The translations under genes were made by a program, and so were the position numbers. Below are positions 9,062 through 20,345 of a stretch of DNA of 64,000 nt, piece by piece. Numbering within the stretch: the stretch's first letter is position 1; each line of letters begins with the position of its first letter. This stretch comes from Endotrypanum monterogeii (lineage: Eukaryota > Euglenozoa > Kinetoplastea > Trypanosomatida > Trypanosomatidae): positions 2,454 to 66,453 of the forward strand of contig CM007336.1 in the NCBI GenBank assembly GCA_000333855.2. Reading direction: 5' to 3'. Under the pieces are notes generated by a model. It made no database searches, was not told where the DNA came from, and was given only the letters and a program-made list of their open reading frames with translations.

Positions 9062-11032
9062 TCAATCGAGAAGAAGCGCGCGCATGGCAAGACGTGGAGT
9101 GAACCACGCCTTTTCCTTATTTTCCGGGGCCTCGCACATCGCTATCGCAGCGCGTTTCGCGAGTTTGAGGATCTTTTCGTCCTGTACGATGTAATTCCGG
9201 AGGGTAGAGGTGATGGGAGCGAAGGGTGGGATACTATACTCGTCCAGCGCGCTGTGCTTGCCAAGCTCCACCAAGTACGCGCGACGCTCCTCTGGAAGGG
9301 AATCAGCGGTGATGCGAGGCTCCTGCAGCTCCCCAGTCGGATTTCTAGTGTTCGTGATGGTGTGGAAGCGCGTGCTGCCCGTCTTGCGTTCGCGCGTGGA
9401 CTGCATCTTTGTCGAGTCTGTGTCACAGGGCAGAAGAAGAATACTGCTTCCCTTCATGCCCATGCGTCCAACTCTGCCCAAGCGGTGAATGTAGGACTGC
9501 ACAGTGGTTGGTGGTTCGAAGTGGTAAACATAGTCGACATCTCGCACATCGAGCCCAAAGGCAGCGATGTCAGTGCAGAGGAGAATGGCACCCGTTCCCA
9601 TCGAGACGGTGCCATCTCGCTTCCATCCACTTGAGAAGATCTGATTGCGCTTCTCGGCGTCGGAACGGGCCTTTTTCGACTTGCGAGCCTGGTCGCCTCG
9701 ACTCACATGCGTAAGGAATTGGTTATACTGATCGATGCGGGCACTCTCAGACATGCCCTCGTACATCACAAACACTTTTGGTATGTACAGAAGAGGGCGG
9801 CTGCCCTGGCAGAGAACGGCAAACAGGCGCTGTACAAACTGAAGAACACGGAAGTTGTTGAAAAAGACGAAATGTTTCTTTACTGCGTGGAGGTTCATTA
9901 GCTGGACGAGATAGGGTAAGAAATTCGTGGCGTCGCACACCAGAAAGCGGTTGCTCAGCTGCGACACAAAATCATCGTTCGAACGCAGTGCTATTGTGTG
10001 AAGAGTGCTGTGACACTGTGCACTAACCTTTTCTGCATACGCTTTAAGTGTAGAGGATGTTGCTACGGTCGCGCCGACAAACGCAAAATCCATCCAGAGC
10101 CTCAATTTTTCCTGTTCGTTGATCTTTTTCTTCGAAGACTTGCTTTTTTTAGCGCAGTTGCCGCGACTTGGTTGTGGCCTAGGAGCATCATATTCCCGAC
10201 GATACGCCTCCACGAACTGCTCTACCGTACGCCGCATATCGGGAGAGTTGTAAAGCAAATCCGCTTCGTCAAGAATAACAAAAAAGCGAGCCTCTGCTGT
10301 AGAGTAGAAGCGCACTGTGTCGTCAGGGGAACCCTTCTCGTCAGTGTGGATGCCTTCGATTTTTTTGCGGGCCAGGTACCGCTGCCGTGTCTCCTCATCT
10401 TGCTGAGCAAGCAGCTCTTTCATGTCGATTGCGGTAGGGCTTTGCGCACACTTCTGTCCTTTTTCCAACAGTGGAAGCAGCTCATCGAAGTCCTTGGGTG
10501 TTGTGACAAGGATCGTCCCTGCACCACGGGCTCCGCGCTGGAGATGCTGCAGGACTGCTACAGGCTTCTGAACGACGCCGTCGCACAGCAAAAACTGTAT
10601 GTTGAAGGGGTAGCGGGCTGCCAAGTTTCTGCCCACAACGAACGTCTGCTCAGCCAGTGTGCGCGATGGCGAGAAGATGACGCCAAGAATGTGACGGGAG
10701 AGAGGCGGGCGTTGGTGTAGAGCAACGTGAGCCTCACACGCCCGGACACACCGTTCCATTACGGGCAGAAGGAAAGCAAGCGTCTTGCCGCTTCCGGTCG
10801 GCGCCTCCACGACCGCGCTCACACCATGCTGTGTTAGAACGCCCAGTGTCAAGGCCTGAACAGGGGTGGCGTGAGAAAAAAAAAAGACATTTTTCAAGGC
10901 GAAGATGGATGCTTTGTGCAATGCCGGCTCCACATCCTCCCAAGGAAGCTCTAAAGCATTGTCGTTCCATGCCTTCTCCTCCGGCTCCCATGTGCGCCGA
11001 ACACGCTTGGCAGATATAGCGGTGAGCGACAT
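9062..11032 (-). CDS. Divergent DEAD-box RNA helicase, Spb4/DDX55-like
   Basis: 656 residues. Predicted ATP-dependent RNA helicase, probably acting in ribosome biogenesis if it is Spb4-like (inference from similarity of the TPVQ, P-loop and HLVFF-type blocks). Motifs: TPVQ (56-59), Walker A APTGSGKT (77-84), Ia [13 protein letters not shown] (255-258), [24 protein letters not shown] (516-523). Several motifs depart from consensus: Ib is TPKD rather than TPGR, and motif III is GATVATS rather than SAT. A charged insert separates Ib from II (about 190-250), and a lysine-rich insert follows motif II. The C-terminal tail has the helical extension seen in Spb4-type proteins. The ATG start is the natural one, with no upstream in-frame extension. 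Confidence 0.78.
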   Translation of the reverse strand: MSLTAISAKRVRRTWEPEEKAWNDNALELPWEDVEPALHKASIFALKNVFFFSHATPVQALTLGVLTQHGVSAVVEAPTGSGKTLAFLLPVMERCVRACEAHVALHQRPPLSRHILGVIFSPSRTLAEQTFVVGRNLAARYPFNIQFLLCDGVVQKPVAVLQHLQRGARGAGTILVTTPKDFDELLPLLEKGQKCAQSPTAIDMKELLAQQDEETRQRYLARKKIEGIHTDEKGSPDDTVRFYSTAEARFFVILDEADLLYNSPDMRRTVEQFVEAYRREYDAPRPQPSRGNCAKKSKSSKKKINEQEKLRLWMDFAFVGATVATSSTLKAYAEKVSAQCHSTLHTIALRSNDDFVSQLSNRFLVCDATNFLPYLVQLMNLHAVKKHFVFFNNFRVLQFVQRLFAVLCQGSRPLLYIPKVFVMYEGMSESARIDQYNQFLTHVSRGDQARKSKKARSDAEKRNQIFSSGWKRDGTVSMGTGAILLCTDIAAFGLDVRDVDYVYHFEPPTTVQSYIHRLGRVGRMGMKGSSILLLPCDTDSTKMQSTRERKTGSTRFHTITNTRNPTGELQEPRITADSLPEERRAYLVELGKHSALDEYSIPPFAPITSTLRNYIVQDEKILKLAKRAAIAMCEAPENKEKAWFTPRLAMRALLLD

Positions 11033-12160
11033 GAAAACAGCACAAAGACTTCAACGTCACTCAGCTGAGCGTAGTGACTTCTACAGGGGTCTATAACGAT
11101 AATGTTACAAATTATTCGTGTTCGAGATGCCAAAAGAATTGAGCAATGAAGGAAACCAAGCATCGGCGCACAGTTCGGGAAATCATTTTGACAAAGAGAG
11201 GAGAGGAAAAAAATCGATGAGAGAAGTTCAATGGGAATATCATAGTAGCGGTGGGGTTTACAGCACGTGCTGCAGGTGAGTGTGACTTGAGCCCAAGTAT
11301 GAAAAAAAAAAAGAAGATGCAACTCGTCCTGAATGTGTACATCTCAGAAAATCCTGGCTCCCTCTCACCCCACCCTTCGTCGATCAAAGCTGAAGAAGAC
11401 GTAATAACTATCTAATTCGTGCGAGGTAAAGTCAAAGAGACATCTCAAATGAAAAGTACTTACACCCCACTCTATTCTCATAGATATAGCCCTTAGCCTT
11501 TTATTACCACACGACATAGCTTGATGTTCTGCTGCTCTGGTCAGTGATTACACCTGATATTCAGATTTTGTTTGTGTGTAGTGAGCATACCACCTCCACC
11601 ATTAACTGTACACATCCGAGAAGAACGTCTTGCTTGTGAGTAGGCGTGCATGCACCCACCCACACGTGATTCGTTTGCGGGAAAGAGTTGAGATACGAAA
11701 GCATGGGTAGAGTGAAAAACACACATATCGAGACCACAATGCCAAACGTCACACGTGTGATCATCACCATCACCACCACCACCAGCAGCATCATCATCAT
11801 CTACCCCCACCTCCGTGCACACATATCATTTCTCGGCTCACTTTGCAGGAGTCTTGAAAAAAAATTGAGGGGGACGCTTTTGTCCTCTTGACGCGTTTTA
11901 ATGTTGCAAAGACGTGCACATGACTAGTGCTCTGGAAATTTCCAGGCAGAGGGGACGCGCTTGCCTAGCTAAAGTTGGTGAAACAAAATTAATATATGTA
12001 TGCTAGCTGTAAGACATGACACGGTTCCCAATGGCTGGACCGTATGAAGTTGCCTATTTTTTTTTCCCCGGTATCGTCGGTGTTGCAAACAGACCAGCTA
12101 AGGAAAACCCTCCGACAAATTATGGTGCGAAAAGATCGTTCCCCTCTCTCTTTTTCCCTG
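11033..12160. other. Intergenic spacer
   Basis: About 1.1 kb between PEX6 and the helicase gene. It contains A/G-rich stretches (pyrimidine-rich on the sense strand) near 11190-11215 and a CAT/CAC trinucleotide-like run at 11760-11800. No gene seen on either strand. Confidence 0.5.
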
Positions 12161-15040
12161 CTAGTACCTCGTTGAGTTGTTAAACTTGTGCTTGAGGGCC
12201 TCATATTTGTGTAGATCCGCCTTCGTCACAGAGGGCTTCAGCTGGGCTCGAGCTCTAAGAAAGTGTTCCATGCATACCTTTATTGGTTGAGGTTCGTCAT
12301 CGGTGGCTGATAGTGTTGGTTGCAGCAATCTACCCGGTGTACTAGACGAAGCCGTATCCACTGATGAATCAGTCGCTACTTGCTGCTGCAGCCTTTCCAA
12401 AGCATCTTCTACCGCAAACATCATTGCGTCCGAGCAAAGTGCAAAGAGGTCGGCGCCCGTGTACACAAAGTCCAACGGCTCAAGCACCTCCAACAAGTCG
12501 ACGTCGGTGTGCATGTCGAACTTGCGCGTCAGCGCTTCGAGTGCAAATAGTTGCTCCTGGCGCGTAGACGGTATCCCAAGATAACACAAGCGATCGAAGC
12601 GACCGGGGCGCAGCAATGCAGCATCGAGCAGGTCAGGTCTATTTGTGGCGCCAATAATGAATACGTCGCCACTAGCTGTGCCATCGGAGCGTTTCTGGCC
12701 AATACCATCCACCTCCACCAGCAGTTGAGAGACGATTCGGTCCATGACACTGCCAGCATCCCCCTTGACGCCACGGGCAGGCGCCAGCGCATCGATCTCA
12801 TCAAAGAACACAATACACGGCGAGTTGTCGCGTGCTCGCTGAAAAAGAAGTCGGATGTTCCGCTCACTTTCGCCCACGTACTGGTTGATCAGCTCTGGCC
12901 CCTTCACGAACATGAAGTTCATGTTCATCTCTGTAGCCACTGCCTTGGCCAGGAGCGTCTTGCCGCACCCGGGCGGCCCGTAAAAAAGCACTCCAGTACG
13001 TTTTTTCATACCTGTCTTGAAGAGCTCGGGGTGTAGGATGGGCAACTGAATCATTTCGCGCAGCTCGCGTTTGGCCTCCTCCAACCCACCAACGTCGCTC
13101 CATCGAACAGGCTGCAGTTTGGTGGAGACCATGCTGTACCCGTGCATTTTCAGGTACGCCTGCACCACCGATTCACAGGAAACATCGCTGACAACTGCCA
13201 GTGCGTCCCCTGTACACTGCGCAGACTGCGCAGCATCGCGGACGCACTCCTCCACGAGCGCAAGTGTGTCGGCATAAGTCAGACCTGCAGTCCATCCGGC
13301 GAAGGTCTTTGGGGACAGAAGGATGCTCGCATGCACACGATGACGTGCGCAGCTCCACTGCAGCACTGGTGCAATAAACACCGACCGGTCCTCCTCGGAT
13401 GGGTTGCCGCACTCCAAGACGCCGTCAGAGTTGGTCGCGCGAGCCGCTATCATCGGCGGCACGGCCTCCATGGATTCGCACATGAGAAAAAGAATACGAG
13501 GTTCCCGCCGCTGATTTCCGGTTATTGACAATGACGTGCCACCGGTCACTTCGTCGAAAATCGACAGCAGATGCGGAGAAGATTCTGCGATAGTGTGCGC
13601 GTTGTGCACGATGAGCACCGCAGGCGAGCCACATGCTTCTCCTAAAAACCTCCGGATCAACTCCTCCAACTCGGTCTCCTCTGTGCCCTCTGCTGCTACA
13701 AGGAAGGAGGGGAGGCCAAACTCTGCCACAGCGCACTCGACAAACTCTCGTGGTAGGTTCTCCTTAACTCCATGGACAACAAAAATGTGGACGTCACGTG
13801 CAAGTGACGGCCTAACAACTTCCCGTAACGCGTCACGGATTCGTGCGTACACACCCACAGCAGCAAGCCCGCGGGCCGGTGACGGTGCCCAGACAGGCGT
13901 GACATCCCAGTCACTGCTGTTGCGCTGGTGCACCAGTGCCATCTGTACAGCGTTCGCTTCCCCGCCACAGTTGCGCAGGATGCCAAATGAAGCAGGCACA
14001 CCGTCGGCCTCCAGACGGATGATGCGCAGAGCGAGAAGGTGTCTACTCGATAGGTACTCATCTACCCATGTTGTTCTCCACGTTCGGGCCTTGTGAGACA
14101 AAACGCGAACCACAGTCTCTAGCACGTCGATGCCATCTAGGTGCTGCGCCACGGTATTGAGCGTTTCTTTCTCCAGGAAGAGGACATCGCCGGTGCTAAC
14201 AAGACGTCCCTCCCAGGCGGAAGCTAAGGCGGCACCAAAGAGCTTACATAGGTCAGGATAATAAAGACCGTATAACTCAGTCAGCACGGCATCATCCACG
14301 GCGGGGCAAAGCACAATTTTCGTGATCGCTTGTTTCTGAGCAGTCACAGACCAATGAAGAAGCTCGCCCGCTTCATCTTCAATTGGCTGAAAGGCGTCTA
14401 CTGGGAGGCAGAGCACCGTGTCGGAGTAGCTCACCGACTGAATGGATAACGCCAGCGTGTGTGAGGGACGACTTAGAAACGCTGCACGCAGATTCCGAAA
14501 CAACTCTGCACCAACAACCATTGTTGCGCCGGTCGACGAATCCAACACGGGGTGCACTGACACCCTCACAGCAAATGCACAATCGTGGCAGCGGCCGCTG
14601 AGCTTTACTATGGTCATTTCCTCAATGAGCAAATCTTCAAGAACGCGATGTGTTGCGAGCGCAACTGAGTCGCGGAGAGTGCTGTCGAGATGAACGGCAA
14701 CGCACCTATCGGGAACTTCCGTATGGTGGGCGTCTCCACCAACCTTCTTCTTCGCCTCTTCACGCAGCATAGTATCGGGAGGAAGAACCACCACAGTCGC
14801 TGCTGTATCAGCCCTGAGACTGCAGTGTGTGGATGGAAGCAAGTCTACGACTAATAGAGGAGGGTAGGCATCTGTGCCAGGGATAAGTTGATGTAGATGC
14901 AGCGTCTGGTTATGTCGTGCAATCTCTGTCTGTAGCGAAAAAGTCCCCGGAGCCTTTCCCTGTATTACTTTGTATCCTTGCTCTGTCTCCGCGCGCAGGA
15001 TACAACGCGTCATCGTCAAGTAAGTGGTGGACGGTGGCAT
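12161..15040 (-). CDS. PEX6: Peroxin-6, AAA+ ATPase of peroxisome/glycosome biogenesis
   Basis: 959 residues. PEX6 pairs with PEX1 to pull the receptor PEX5 out of the peroxisomal membrane; in kinetoplastids this serves glycosomes. The C-terminal D2 AAA+ domain is complete: [16 protein letters not shown], Walker A GPPGCGKT (~687-694), the pore region [14 protein letters not shown], Walker [13 protein letters not shown] (~743), and the second region of homology with [18 protein letters not shown] (~800). The first AAA domain (~410-490) has lost a recognisable Walker A. Long poorly conserved N-terminal domains are normal for PEX6. The open frame reaches 15148, but a pyrimidine tract with its first AG at 15137-15136 places that ATG upstream of the splice site. 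The first ATG downstream is 15040. Confidence 0.88.
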   Translation of the reverse strand: MPPSTTYLTMTRCILRAETEQGYKVIQGKAPGTFSLQTEIARHNQTLHLHQLIPGTDAYPPLLVVDLLPSTHCSLRADTAATVVVLPPDTMLREEAKKKVGGDAHHTEVPDRCVAVHLDSTLRDSVALATHRVLEDLLIEEMTIVKLSGRCHDCAFAVRVSVHPVLDSSTGATMVVGAELFRNLRAAFLSRPSHTLALSIQSVSYSDTVLCLPVDAFQPIEDEAGELLHWSVTAQKQAITKIVLCPAVDDAVLTELYGLYYPDLCKLFGAALASAWEGRLVSTGDVLFLEKETLNTVAQHLDGIDVLETVVRVLSHKARTWRTTWVDEYLSSRHLLALRIIRLEADGVPASFGILRNCGGEANAVQMALVHQRNSSDWDVTPVWAPSPARGLAAVGVYARIRDALREVVRPSLARDVHIFVVHGVKENLPREFVECAVAEFGLPSFLVAAEGTEETELEELIRRFLGEACGSPAVLIVHNAHTIAESSPHLLSIFDEVTGGTSLSITGNQRREPRILFLMCESMEAVPPMIAARATNSDGVLECGNPSEEDRSVFIAPVLQWSCARHRVHASILLSPKTFAGWTAGLTYADTLALVEECVRDAAQSAQCTGDALAVVSDVSCESVVQAYLKMHGYSMVSTKLQPVRWSDVGGLEEAKRELREMIQLPILHPELFKTGMKKRTGVLFYGPPGCGKTLLAKAVATEMNMNFMFVKGPELINQYVGESERNIRLLFQRARDNSPCIVFFDEIDALAPARGVKGDAGSVMDRIVSQLLVEVDGIGQKRSDGTASGDVFIIGATNRPDLLDAALLRPGRFDRLCYLGIPSTRQEQLFALEALTRKFDMHTDVDLLEVLEPLDFVYTGADLFALCSDAMMFAVEDALERLQQQVATDSSVDTASSSTPGRLLQPTLSATDDEPQPIKVCMEHFLRARAQLKPSVTKADLHKYEALKHKFNNSTRY

Positions 15041-15135
15041 GATGTTCGCAGCTACGCGTAAAGCACACAGCACCCACACAGCGCGACACGCACCGCCGTG
15101 AGAAAGGTGAATGGGAAATACAATTAACCGGAGAA

Positions 15136-15165
15136 CTAACCGACGCAAAGAGTGGGAAAAAGATG
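15136..15165 (-). promoter_or_regulatory. Trans-splice acceptor of PEX6
   Basis: Minus strand reads TCTTTTTCCCACTCTTTGCG and then GTCGGTTAG, with AG at 15137-15136. No further ATG occurs before 15040, giving a 5' UTR of about 95 nt. Confidence 0.5.
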
Positions 15166-15475
15166 CACAAGCCGAGGCGTGAGAGAGGTAGTGAAAAATC
15201 CTGCGTCGATTTTTTTTCCAACGTTGAGTGTTAGAAGGGAAACATCACACCGCGTGAAAGCGAGAGAGAGAAGACATATAGCGCCCAATAGCGCCTCTCC
15301 GGCCGAGGTTTGGCCGATGAAGCTGCTTCGTGATCGTAACAGTGCAGTAAACCACGCTTCTCTTGGACCAAGTATACGCCTTTGTTCGTTGTCGTGTATG
15401 TTTTTTTTTCTCGTGGATTTCATCAACTTCACTGCTTCACTCAGCTCTTGACTGGTGAATCGCAAGTTCATCACA
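15166..15475. other. Intergenic spacer
   Basis: Short spacer between PEX6 and the upstream unknown gene. No gene or clear repeat seen. Confidence 0.4.
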
Positions 15476-16666
15476 TCAACGGCTCCCCATGACCCGTTCC
15501 GGCAAGTTTTGATCTCTCTCTGGCGTGGCGGAGAGGCCACGAAAGAGAAATAGTCCTGTTTTTCGCTGCAGTGGAAGATTTCCCGTATTGAGGAGGTCGA
15601 AAAAATCACCGCAGACGATCAGCAGGAAGATGAGATACCCCTGTCGCACAGTGGAGGTGGCGCGGAGCCCTTGGAGAAGCTGGAAGTATGCAGTGGCGTA
15701 AGCACTCCGCTTTGAAGCCCCACTCCCCGCTCGCACTTGCGAGGAGGCCGCCACCACTTTACACCACTGCACGTGAGCGTTTTCGACCAAGTCACGATCG
15801 TGGCAGCGACAGGACTTCTCCAACGTCCACAAAATCGTTTCGAGTAGAAGGTGCTGTCGCGAGGGTGGAAGACGAAGCAGCTGTACACTGCACAAGCGCA
15901 TGTCGGGCACCACCCTGGCCCGGAGAGTGGCCCGCTCCGCCAGCAGGGTGTAGAGACCGCTAGCAATTGCTGCGGGATCCCCAATGTTATCGCGGCACAG
16001 TGCATAAACTAGTCGTTCGGGAACTTCTGCACAGAGTTTCTCTACATCGTTTGTATCTGGGCTTGCGTGGACGGTGAGGAATCGCCCTGTGGGAGATCGT
16101 GAGATGGTGAAATGATCCTTGTCCAGACCAGCTGCGGTGAGAGACTCGAGAAGGCGCTCCGCTCCAGACGAAGGCAGACCTGTGGCCTTGACGAGTCCAT
16201 GCGGTGAGCAGCTGGGCAATATATACTCCACCTCTTCACGTTCTTTTTCATCTCGACTCACATCTATTTCCGCAGCACGCACTACAAGTTTGCTCGAGTT
16301 CACATAGAGAGCTGCTTCTCGAAAGGGCGTATTGAGGCGACATGCCGCCTCGCTTCGCCTCGCCCGACAAGAAATCGAGTACTTCACGGAGAAATCTTCG
16401 TTGCGGTCTCGCTTTCCGTCTTTCGAGCGGACGACTGCGATGTTTCGATGGCGTAGTGTAGGATCGGTGGGCATCTCAGCAGCTATAGTGCCGCGAAGGG
16501 CCTCGAGGTGCCGCATTTCAAGGGTGACTGCCTCTAAGCGTTGTTCCATTCGCTCATACACTTTTGCTAGTTTACCGAGGAGAGCGTCCCATTTTGTGTG
16601 CTGCATCGACACCCTCTGGGGAGCCGAGGGGCGAGCTCCTTGCCCCGTCACCTCCCTGTCGTTCAT
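15476..16666 (-). CDS. Hypothetical protein with N-terminal coiled coil
   Basis: 396 residues from the chosen ATG. I do not recognise the family. Residues ~20-65 (WDALLGKLAKVYERMEQRLE onward) read as a coiled coil. The middle section is mixed, with a hydrophilic segment around SRDEKEREEVEY. The C-terminal third is helical and ends with a hydrophobic stretch (GYLIFLLIVCGDFFDLL) that could be a buried helix or a membrane segment. The long open frame continues upstream to 17026. That portion is pyrimidine-derived, low in charged residues, and lies before a plausible splice AG near 16715, so I trimmed it. A four-codon upstream reading frame ends exactly at this ATG (see findings). Confidence 0.6.
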   Translation of the reverse strand: MNDREVTGQGARPSAPQRVSMQHTKWDALLGKLAKVYERMEQRLEAVTLEMRHLEALRGTIAAEMPTDPTLRHRNIAVVRSKDGKRDRNEDFSVKYSISCRARRSEAACRLNTPFREAALYVNSSKLVVRAAEIDVSRDEKEREEVEYILPSCSPHGLVKATGLPSSGAERLLESLTAAGLDKDHFTISRSPTGRFLTVHASPDTNDVEKLCAEVPERLVYALCRDNIGDPAAIASGLYTLLAERATLRARVVPDMRLCSVQLLRLPPSRQHLLLETILWTLEKSCRCHDRDLVENAHVQWCKVVAASSQVRAGSGASKRSAYATAYFQLLQGLRATSTVRQGYLIFLLIVCGDFFDLLNTGNLPLQRKTGLFLFRGLSATPERDQNLPERVMGSR

Positions 16667-17955
16667 GTGGCTTTCATGTAGTATGCAGCAGCGCCAAGCA
16701 GCGATCAGTCTCACCGCAGTGCACCACGTCGGGCCGTGCGCATAATCACCAGTTAGGTCAGTGAGATGACAAGAGGGAAATCGAAGAGGAATGGAGATAA
16801 TTTGCGAAATAAACGAGCGGAGCGGCTGTGAGACGCGTTGGCAGCCAAAAAGGTATAGACCAGAAAAGATGCACATAGGCTCAAAGACGTGGGTCCACAG
16901 ATACACTTCTCTCAGGGGAGCGATAGAAGTGCCGAGAAATTTAACAAAACAAATCACACTAGCAAAGGATACGGCCTCGCACATCCTTCTTTCGCACCAA
17001 GTGTGCACACGCCCGGTGGTATCCATTCACCTACAACCACGTGCCTTGCGGCGCACTTAATAAACGTACCCATCAACACAGACACACACTGTGTCCAGAA
17101 TGTGCAATGAGTGACGACTTCCCTCGTTTTTTTTCTTTTTGGAGGGGATGGCAACGCATCCAGTTTGCCAAATATATAGATTATATATAGAGAGAGAGAT
17201 AAGTTAAGCGCGCGTTACGGCCAGTATAAGGCTGGCACTTCGAATACGGATTCCGACTAGACACACAAACACACACATATCTACGCCAGACCCCCCCCCT
17301 GCCCACTTGACATGCCGTGTCTCACAGCCCATAAGTGAGGGGCAATCCCAGCCGTAGGGATTGTGTTTGAGACACATCGGCAGGCTGCGGCGCATGTGAA
17401 TAGGACAAATATGACAAACAGCACACGTTGCCCCGCTTCATGCCGCCTGTGCCCCGTCCGCTGGCATCAAAGAGAGAATAAAGCCGCTGCGGCAGTTCCT
17501 GCCTGAGAGGGGTTCTTACCCCTCTGGAATAAAAGGGGTTTCAACTTTGTCGGGGTGAAATACGAGTCTTCCGTCTTATTTTTCCAGAGACGGTCAGCAT
17601 CTGTAGAGCACTCACACCCGCACCCTGCTCCAACGCTCACATCGCCGACAGTACTCACAGATATTGGAGAAGGGCACTAGAGGGCAGAAAAACGATAAAG
17701 GAAGAAGTACAGATGAGCAACACACTCGGGGATACCGCACACGAAGAACTGCTCCTCCCCCTTTTTTTTCTCACACAGAGACTTACCTCTCTTGGGGAGG
17801 CATACTCGGCGTTCATCGGAGGCCTGGTCAATGAGCTTTGGGGGGTTCCTGGTGTTTCTGCTTGCGCACCTTATGTATGTGAACATTCATGTCTGGTACG
17901 CCTCTTCTGACAGCTCCATACACAGAGAGGCCCAGAGATGCACGTCGCGGAACGG
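16667..17955. other. Intergenic region with hairpin cluster
   Basis: About 1.3 kb downstream of the Kelch gene's upstream neighbour. It holds a C9 run near 17290, a 7-bp hairpin at 17343-17363, and a cluster of three adjacent hairpins at 17483-17525. Short TA- and GA-rich patches lie at 17170-17200. No protein gene seen. Confidence 0.5.
17483..17525 (-). other. Cluster of three tight hairpins (structured 3' UTR or ncRNA candidate)
   Basis: Three adjacent stems are visible: GCCGC-T-GCGGC (17483-17493), GGCAG-TTC-CTGCC (17491-17503, sharing three bases with the first) and an 8-bp stem AGAGGGGT-TCTT-ACCCCTCT (17506-17525). The last resembles a stem at 27972-27989. Strand is assigned from the direction of transcription. 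Function unknown. Confidence 0.4.
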
Positions 17956-20151
17956 TTATTCCTCCTCAGCGTTGGCACAGTTGCCGTCGCCGTCGCCGTC
18001 ACTGCTCTCTTCACCACGCCGCTGGGCTTCCTCGTACTCTTGCCACTCTTTTTCTTTCTGCAGACGCCGCTCACGAAAAAACTTCGCTTCCTCTTTTTCG
18101 CGTTCCTCAACGATTTGGAGCTGCGACAACAATTGCTGCGCCTCGTCAAAGCGGTGCTTTGCGAAGTCCTTCGCCTTTCTTTTCAAGCGGCGGTCGACAC
18201 GGTTACCTTCGTAGGATTCGCTCGCCATTTCCTGCCAAAACGCTAGTGTTCTCGAGAAGAAAGCAGAGAACGTCTCATCTTTAGCTGGTGTCGGCACTGT
18301 CGCCGAGGCGCTAAGCTGCGCCATGAGCTGTTCTTTGTGCACCCTGAGGCCCTTCTTTCCGGTGCGGGTAACGCCGTCGATGGCCTCCGCAACTGCCGCT
18401 GCACTTGGAGTCACCTCCATCGTGAGCTCTGCTGGAATCGCCTCCGGTGCTTCGTCACCCTCGTCCTCGGGGTCGAGCACCGGCTCCCGCTTCATCTTTC
18501 CAAAGTCTACGCCGTTACCGCCCATTTCGTCGTCGTCCTCTTCCTCGTCCTCGTCATAGTCCAAGTCGTATACAGCGCTGACCACGGTGCTTCCACTCTC
18601 CCAGGAAGCGGCACCGCTCTCTGAGTCCTTGCCCATCCATACTAAGGTGGACAAATCCTGTGACAAGAGCGGTTGATATGTGTCCAGCCTATTCAAATTG
18701 AGGGTGAAGAGGTCTGACATTGTGATCTCCTTCTTGCTGCTCTCGAATTGACCCCCGTACAGGTAAAGTGTGTTACCCACCACAACCATAGCAGAGTCCA
18801 TGCGACGATGGGGAAAAATTTGACCGTAGCGATTTGTTTCGTAGCTCTCCTTCATCTCTGTTGCGGCGACGGTCTCTGTTTCGCCGGCGTGCCCATCTTC
18901 ATCCTCGCCTGACGTCGAGTCCCCGTCATCCTCCTCGCCACTCAAATCACGTTGAAGATCCAGCGCGCTAAGCTGGGCCGCCAGATCATCCAGGTTGTTG
19001 TGTTTCCCAGCCCCTGTTGTACGCTGTACTACACGGCGTAAGACGACGGGGTAGAAGCGTTTTGAGTCCATGTGAAACACATAGAGATCGTTGTGAAAGG
19101 TGGAAACCATCTTACCTCCTGGTGACTCGATATCGACCACGCCACCGAAAAGGTACAGCCGCTTGTCTCGGAAACCGCACGACATACCGCAACGAATGGG
19201 AGGCGGAATGCCGCTGAGCTTGATTTTTGTCCATACTGGCAGAAGTCCATCATTACAAGACTGCTCCCTCTCCGGCTGTAACCGGATCATCCAGAGATCA
19301 TGGTGGACGGTGGCCTCCGACTTTTTGAAACGATTGAACTTTTGCGTCGAGTATCCGCCGTAGACAAAGACATCGTCTTGGTAGACACTCATGCTGTGTC
19401 CGCTGCGGGCGTGCGGAACGTCCACCATGGGAGCTGTCTTTACTTGAGACCAGCGCCCGGCTCCATCGAGGTGGGAGAGAATCCACAAATCGTCGAAATA
19501 GCGACACTCCTGCGCATTGTCGTAGAAACCACCGAACATAACGGCATTCCGCTTCCACAAGACCATTCGGTGCCCACTACGAGAGGAGGGACCCCCCTTC
19601 AGATTCTTCAACTCCTCCCACTCGCTTCTGCGTGAGTCGAATCTCCACACATCCTTGAAGTGTAAGTACTGTGACTGCGACTGCGAGACGAACTCGCCAC
19701 CGAAAAGGACGACGTAGTGCTTATATACGACACCTTGGCTGCTGCTCCGAGGGGCGGGGTTGACAGCGCAGGAAAGTTGTGACCAGCTGTTACGTTTCGC
19801 ATTGAAAAAAAACATATCGTTGTACGCTATAGTTGCCTCACCATTCCAGAACTCCCCACCGAAGAGAATCAACTCACTGTCACGCTCGGGGTGTGGCACC
19901 AAAACTACATTGACGCGTGGCGTGGGGGGTGCAACATTAACGAGCTCCTCCACAACGCGAACTTTGCCCTCTTTTTTCTGGATGCGCTTGAGCGTCACTT
20001 CAATAGCCTCCTCGTTGTTGAAGCCTTCTGCAACCTCCTCGCCGCCTTCTTTTTTGTCACACTTTTGTCGCTTCAGCGCTTGCCTAGCGACCCGCTTGGC
20101 GGCCTTTGCAGGGTCCTCATGCTTCTTCCGTTTATCTCGCCCCTTACCCAT
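17956..20151 (-). CDS. KLHDC4: Kelch-repeat protein, KLHDC4 / yeast Kel3 family
   Basis: 731 residues. It starts MGKGRDKRKKHEDPAKAA, close to the lysine-rich MGKKGKKEKK start of KLHDC4, so 20151 is chosen over the 20250 frame start. The Kelch beta-propeller spans about residues 70-370 with repeats such as ILFGGEFWNGEATIAYND, VLFGGEF, RSGHRMVLWKRNAVMFGGFY, ARSGHSMSVYQDDVFVYGGY and LYLFGGVVD. A last blade lies near 450-490 (LYLYGGQFESSKKEIT). An acidic insert (DLDYDEDEEEDDDE) follows, then a KR/E-rich coiled-coil C-terminus ending in ANAEEE. The family is widely conserved but poorly understood, and a nucleolar or nuclear role is inference. A splice acceptor lies at 20322-20323. Confidence 0.85.
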   Translation of the reverse strand: MGKGRDKRKKHEDPAKAAKRVARQALKRQKCDKKEGGEEVAEGFNNEEAIEVTLKRIQKKEGKVRVVEELVNVAPPTPRVNVVLVPHPERDSELILFGGEFWNGEATIAYNDMFFFNAKRNSWSQLSCAVNPAPRSSSQGVVYKHYVVLFGGEFVSQSQSQYLHFKDVWRFDSRRSEWEELKNLKGGPSSRSGHRMVLWKRNAVMFGGFYDNAQECRYFDDLWILSHLDGAGRWSQVKTAPMVDVPHARSGHSMSVYQDDVFVYGGYSTQKFNRFKKSEATVHHDLWMIRLQPEREQSCNDGLLPVWTKIKLSGIPPPIRCGMSCGFRDKRLYLFGGVVDIESPGGKMVSTFHNDLYVFHMDSKRFYPVVLRRVVQRTTGAGKHNNLDDLAAQLSALDLQRDLSGEEDDGDSTSGEDEDGHAGETETVAATEMKESYETNRYGQIFPHRRMDSAMVVVGNTLYLYGGQFESSKKEITMSDLFTLNLNRLDTYQPLLSQDLSTLVWMGKDSESGAASWESGSTVVSAVYDLDYDEDEEEDDDEMGGNGVDFGKMKREPVLDPEDEGDEAPEAIPAELTMEVTPSAAAVAEAIDGVTRTGKKGLRVHKEQLMAQLSASATVPTPAKDETFSAFFSRTLAFWQEMASESYEGNRVDRRLKRKAKDFAKHRFDEAQQLLSQLQIVEEREKEEAKFFRERRLQKEKEWQEYEEAQRRGEESSDGDGDGNCANAEEE

Positions 20152-20321
20152 CTTTTTCTCTCGCAAGTGTAGGGTTTGTGTGCACACGCTCCTCTGGGCC
20201 GCCTTACCAGCAACACACAAAAGCAAAAGTGGCGAAAGCCGCACGAGCACCCTTGCGTTGAAGAAAGCAGACAGGGAAGAGGCGTGTATGTAGATGAATG
20301 TATGTATGGATGTATCCTGCT

Positions 20322-20345
20322 CTGTAGAAGGAAGGGGAAGTCAAG
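20322..20345 (-). promoter_or_regulatory. Trans-splice acceptor of the Kelch gene
   Basis: Minus strand reads GACTTCCCCTTCCTTCTACAG, with CAG at 20324-20322. The predicted 5' UTR is about 170 nt. Confidence 0.5.

Noticed and set aside
9998..10720. 240-residue plus-strand open frame
   Set aside because: It is the antisense of the DEAD-box helicase, with composition of a shadow frame. All supported genes are on the minus strand.
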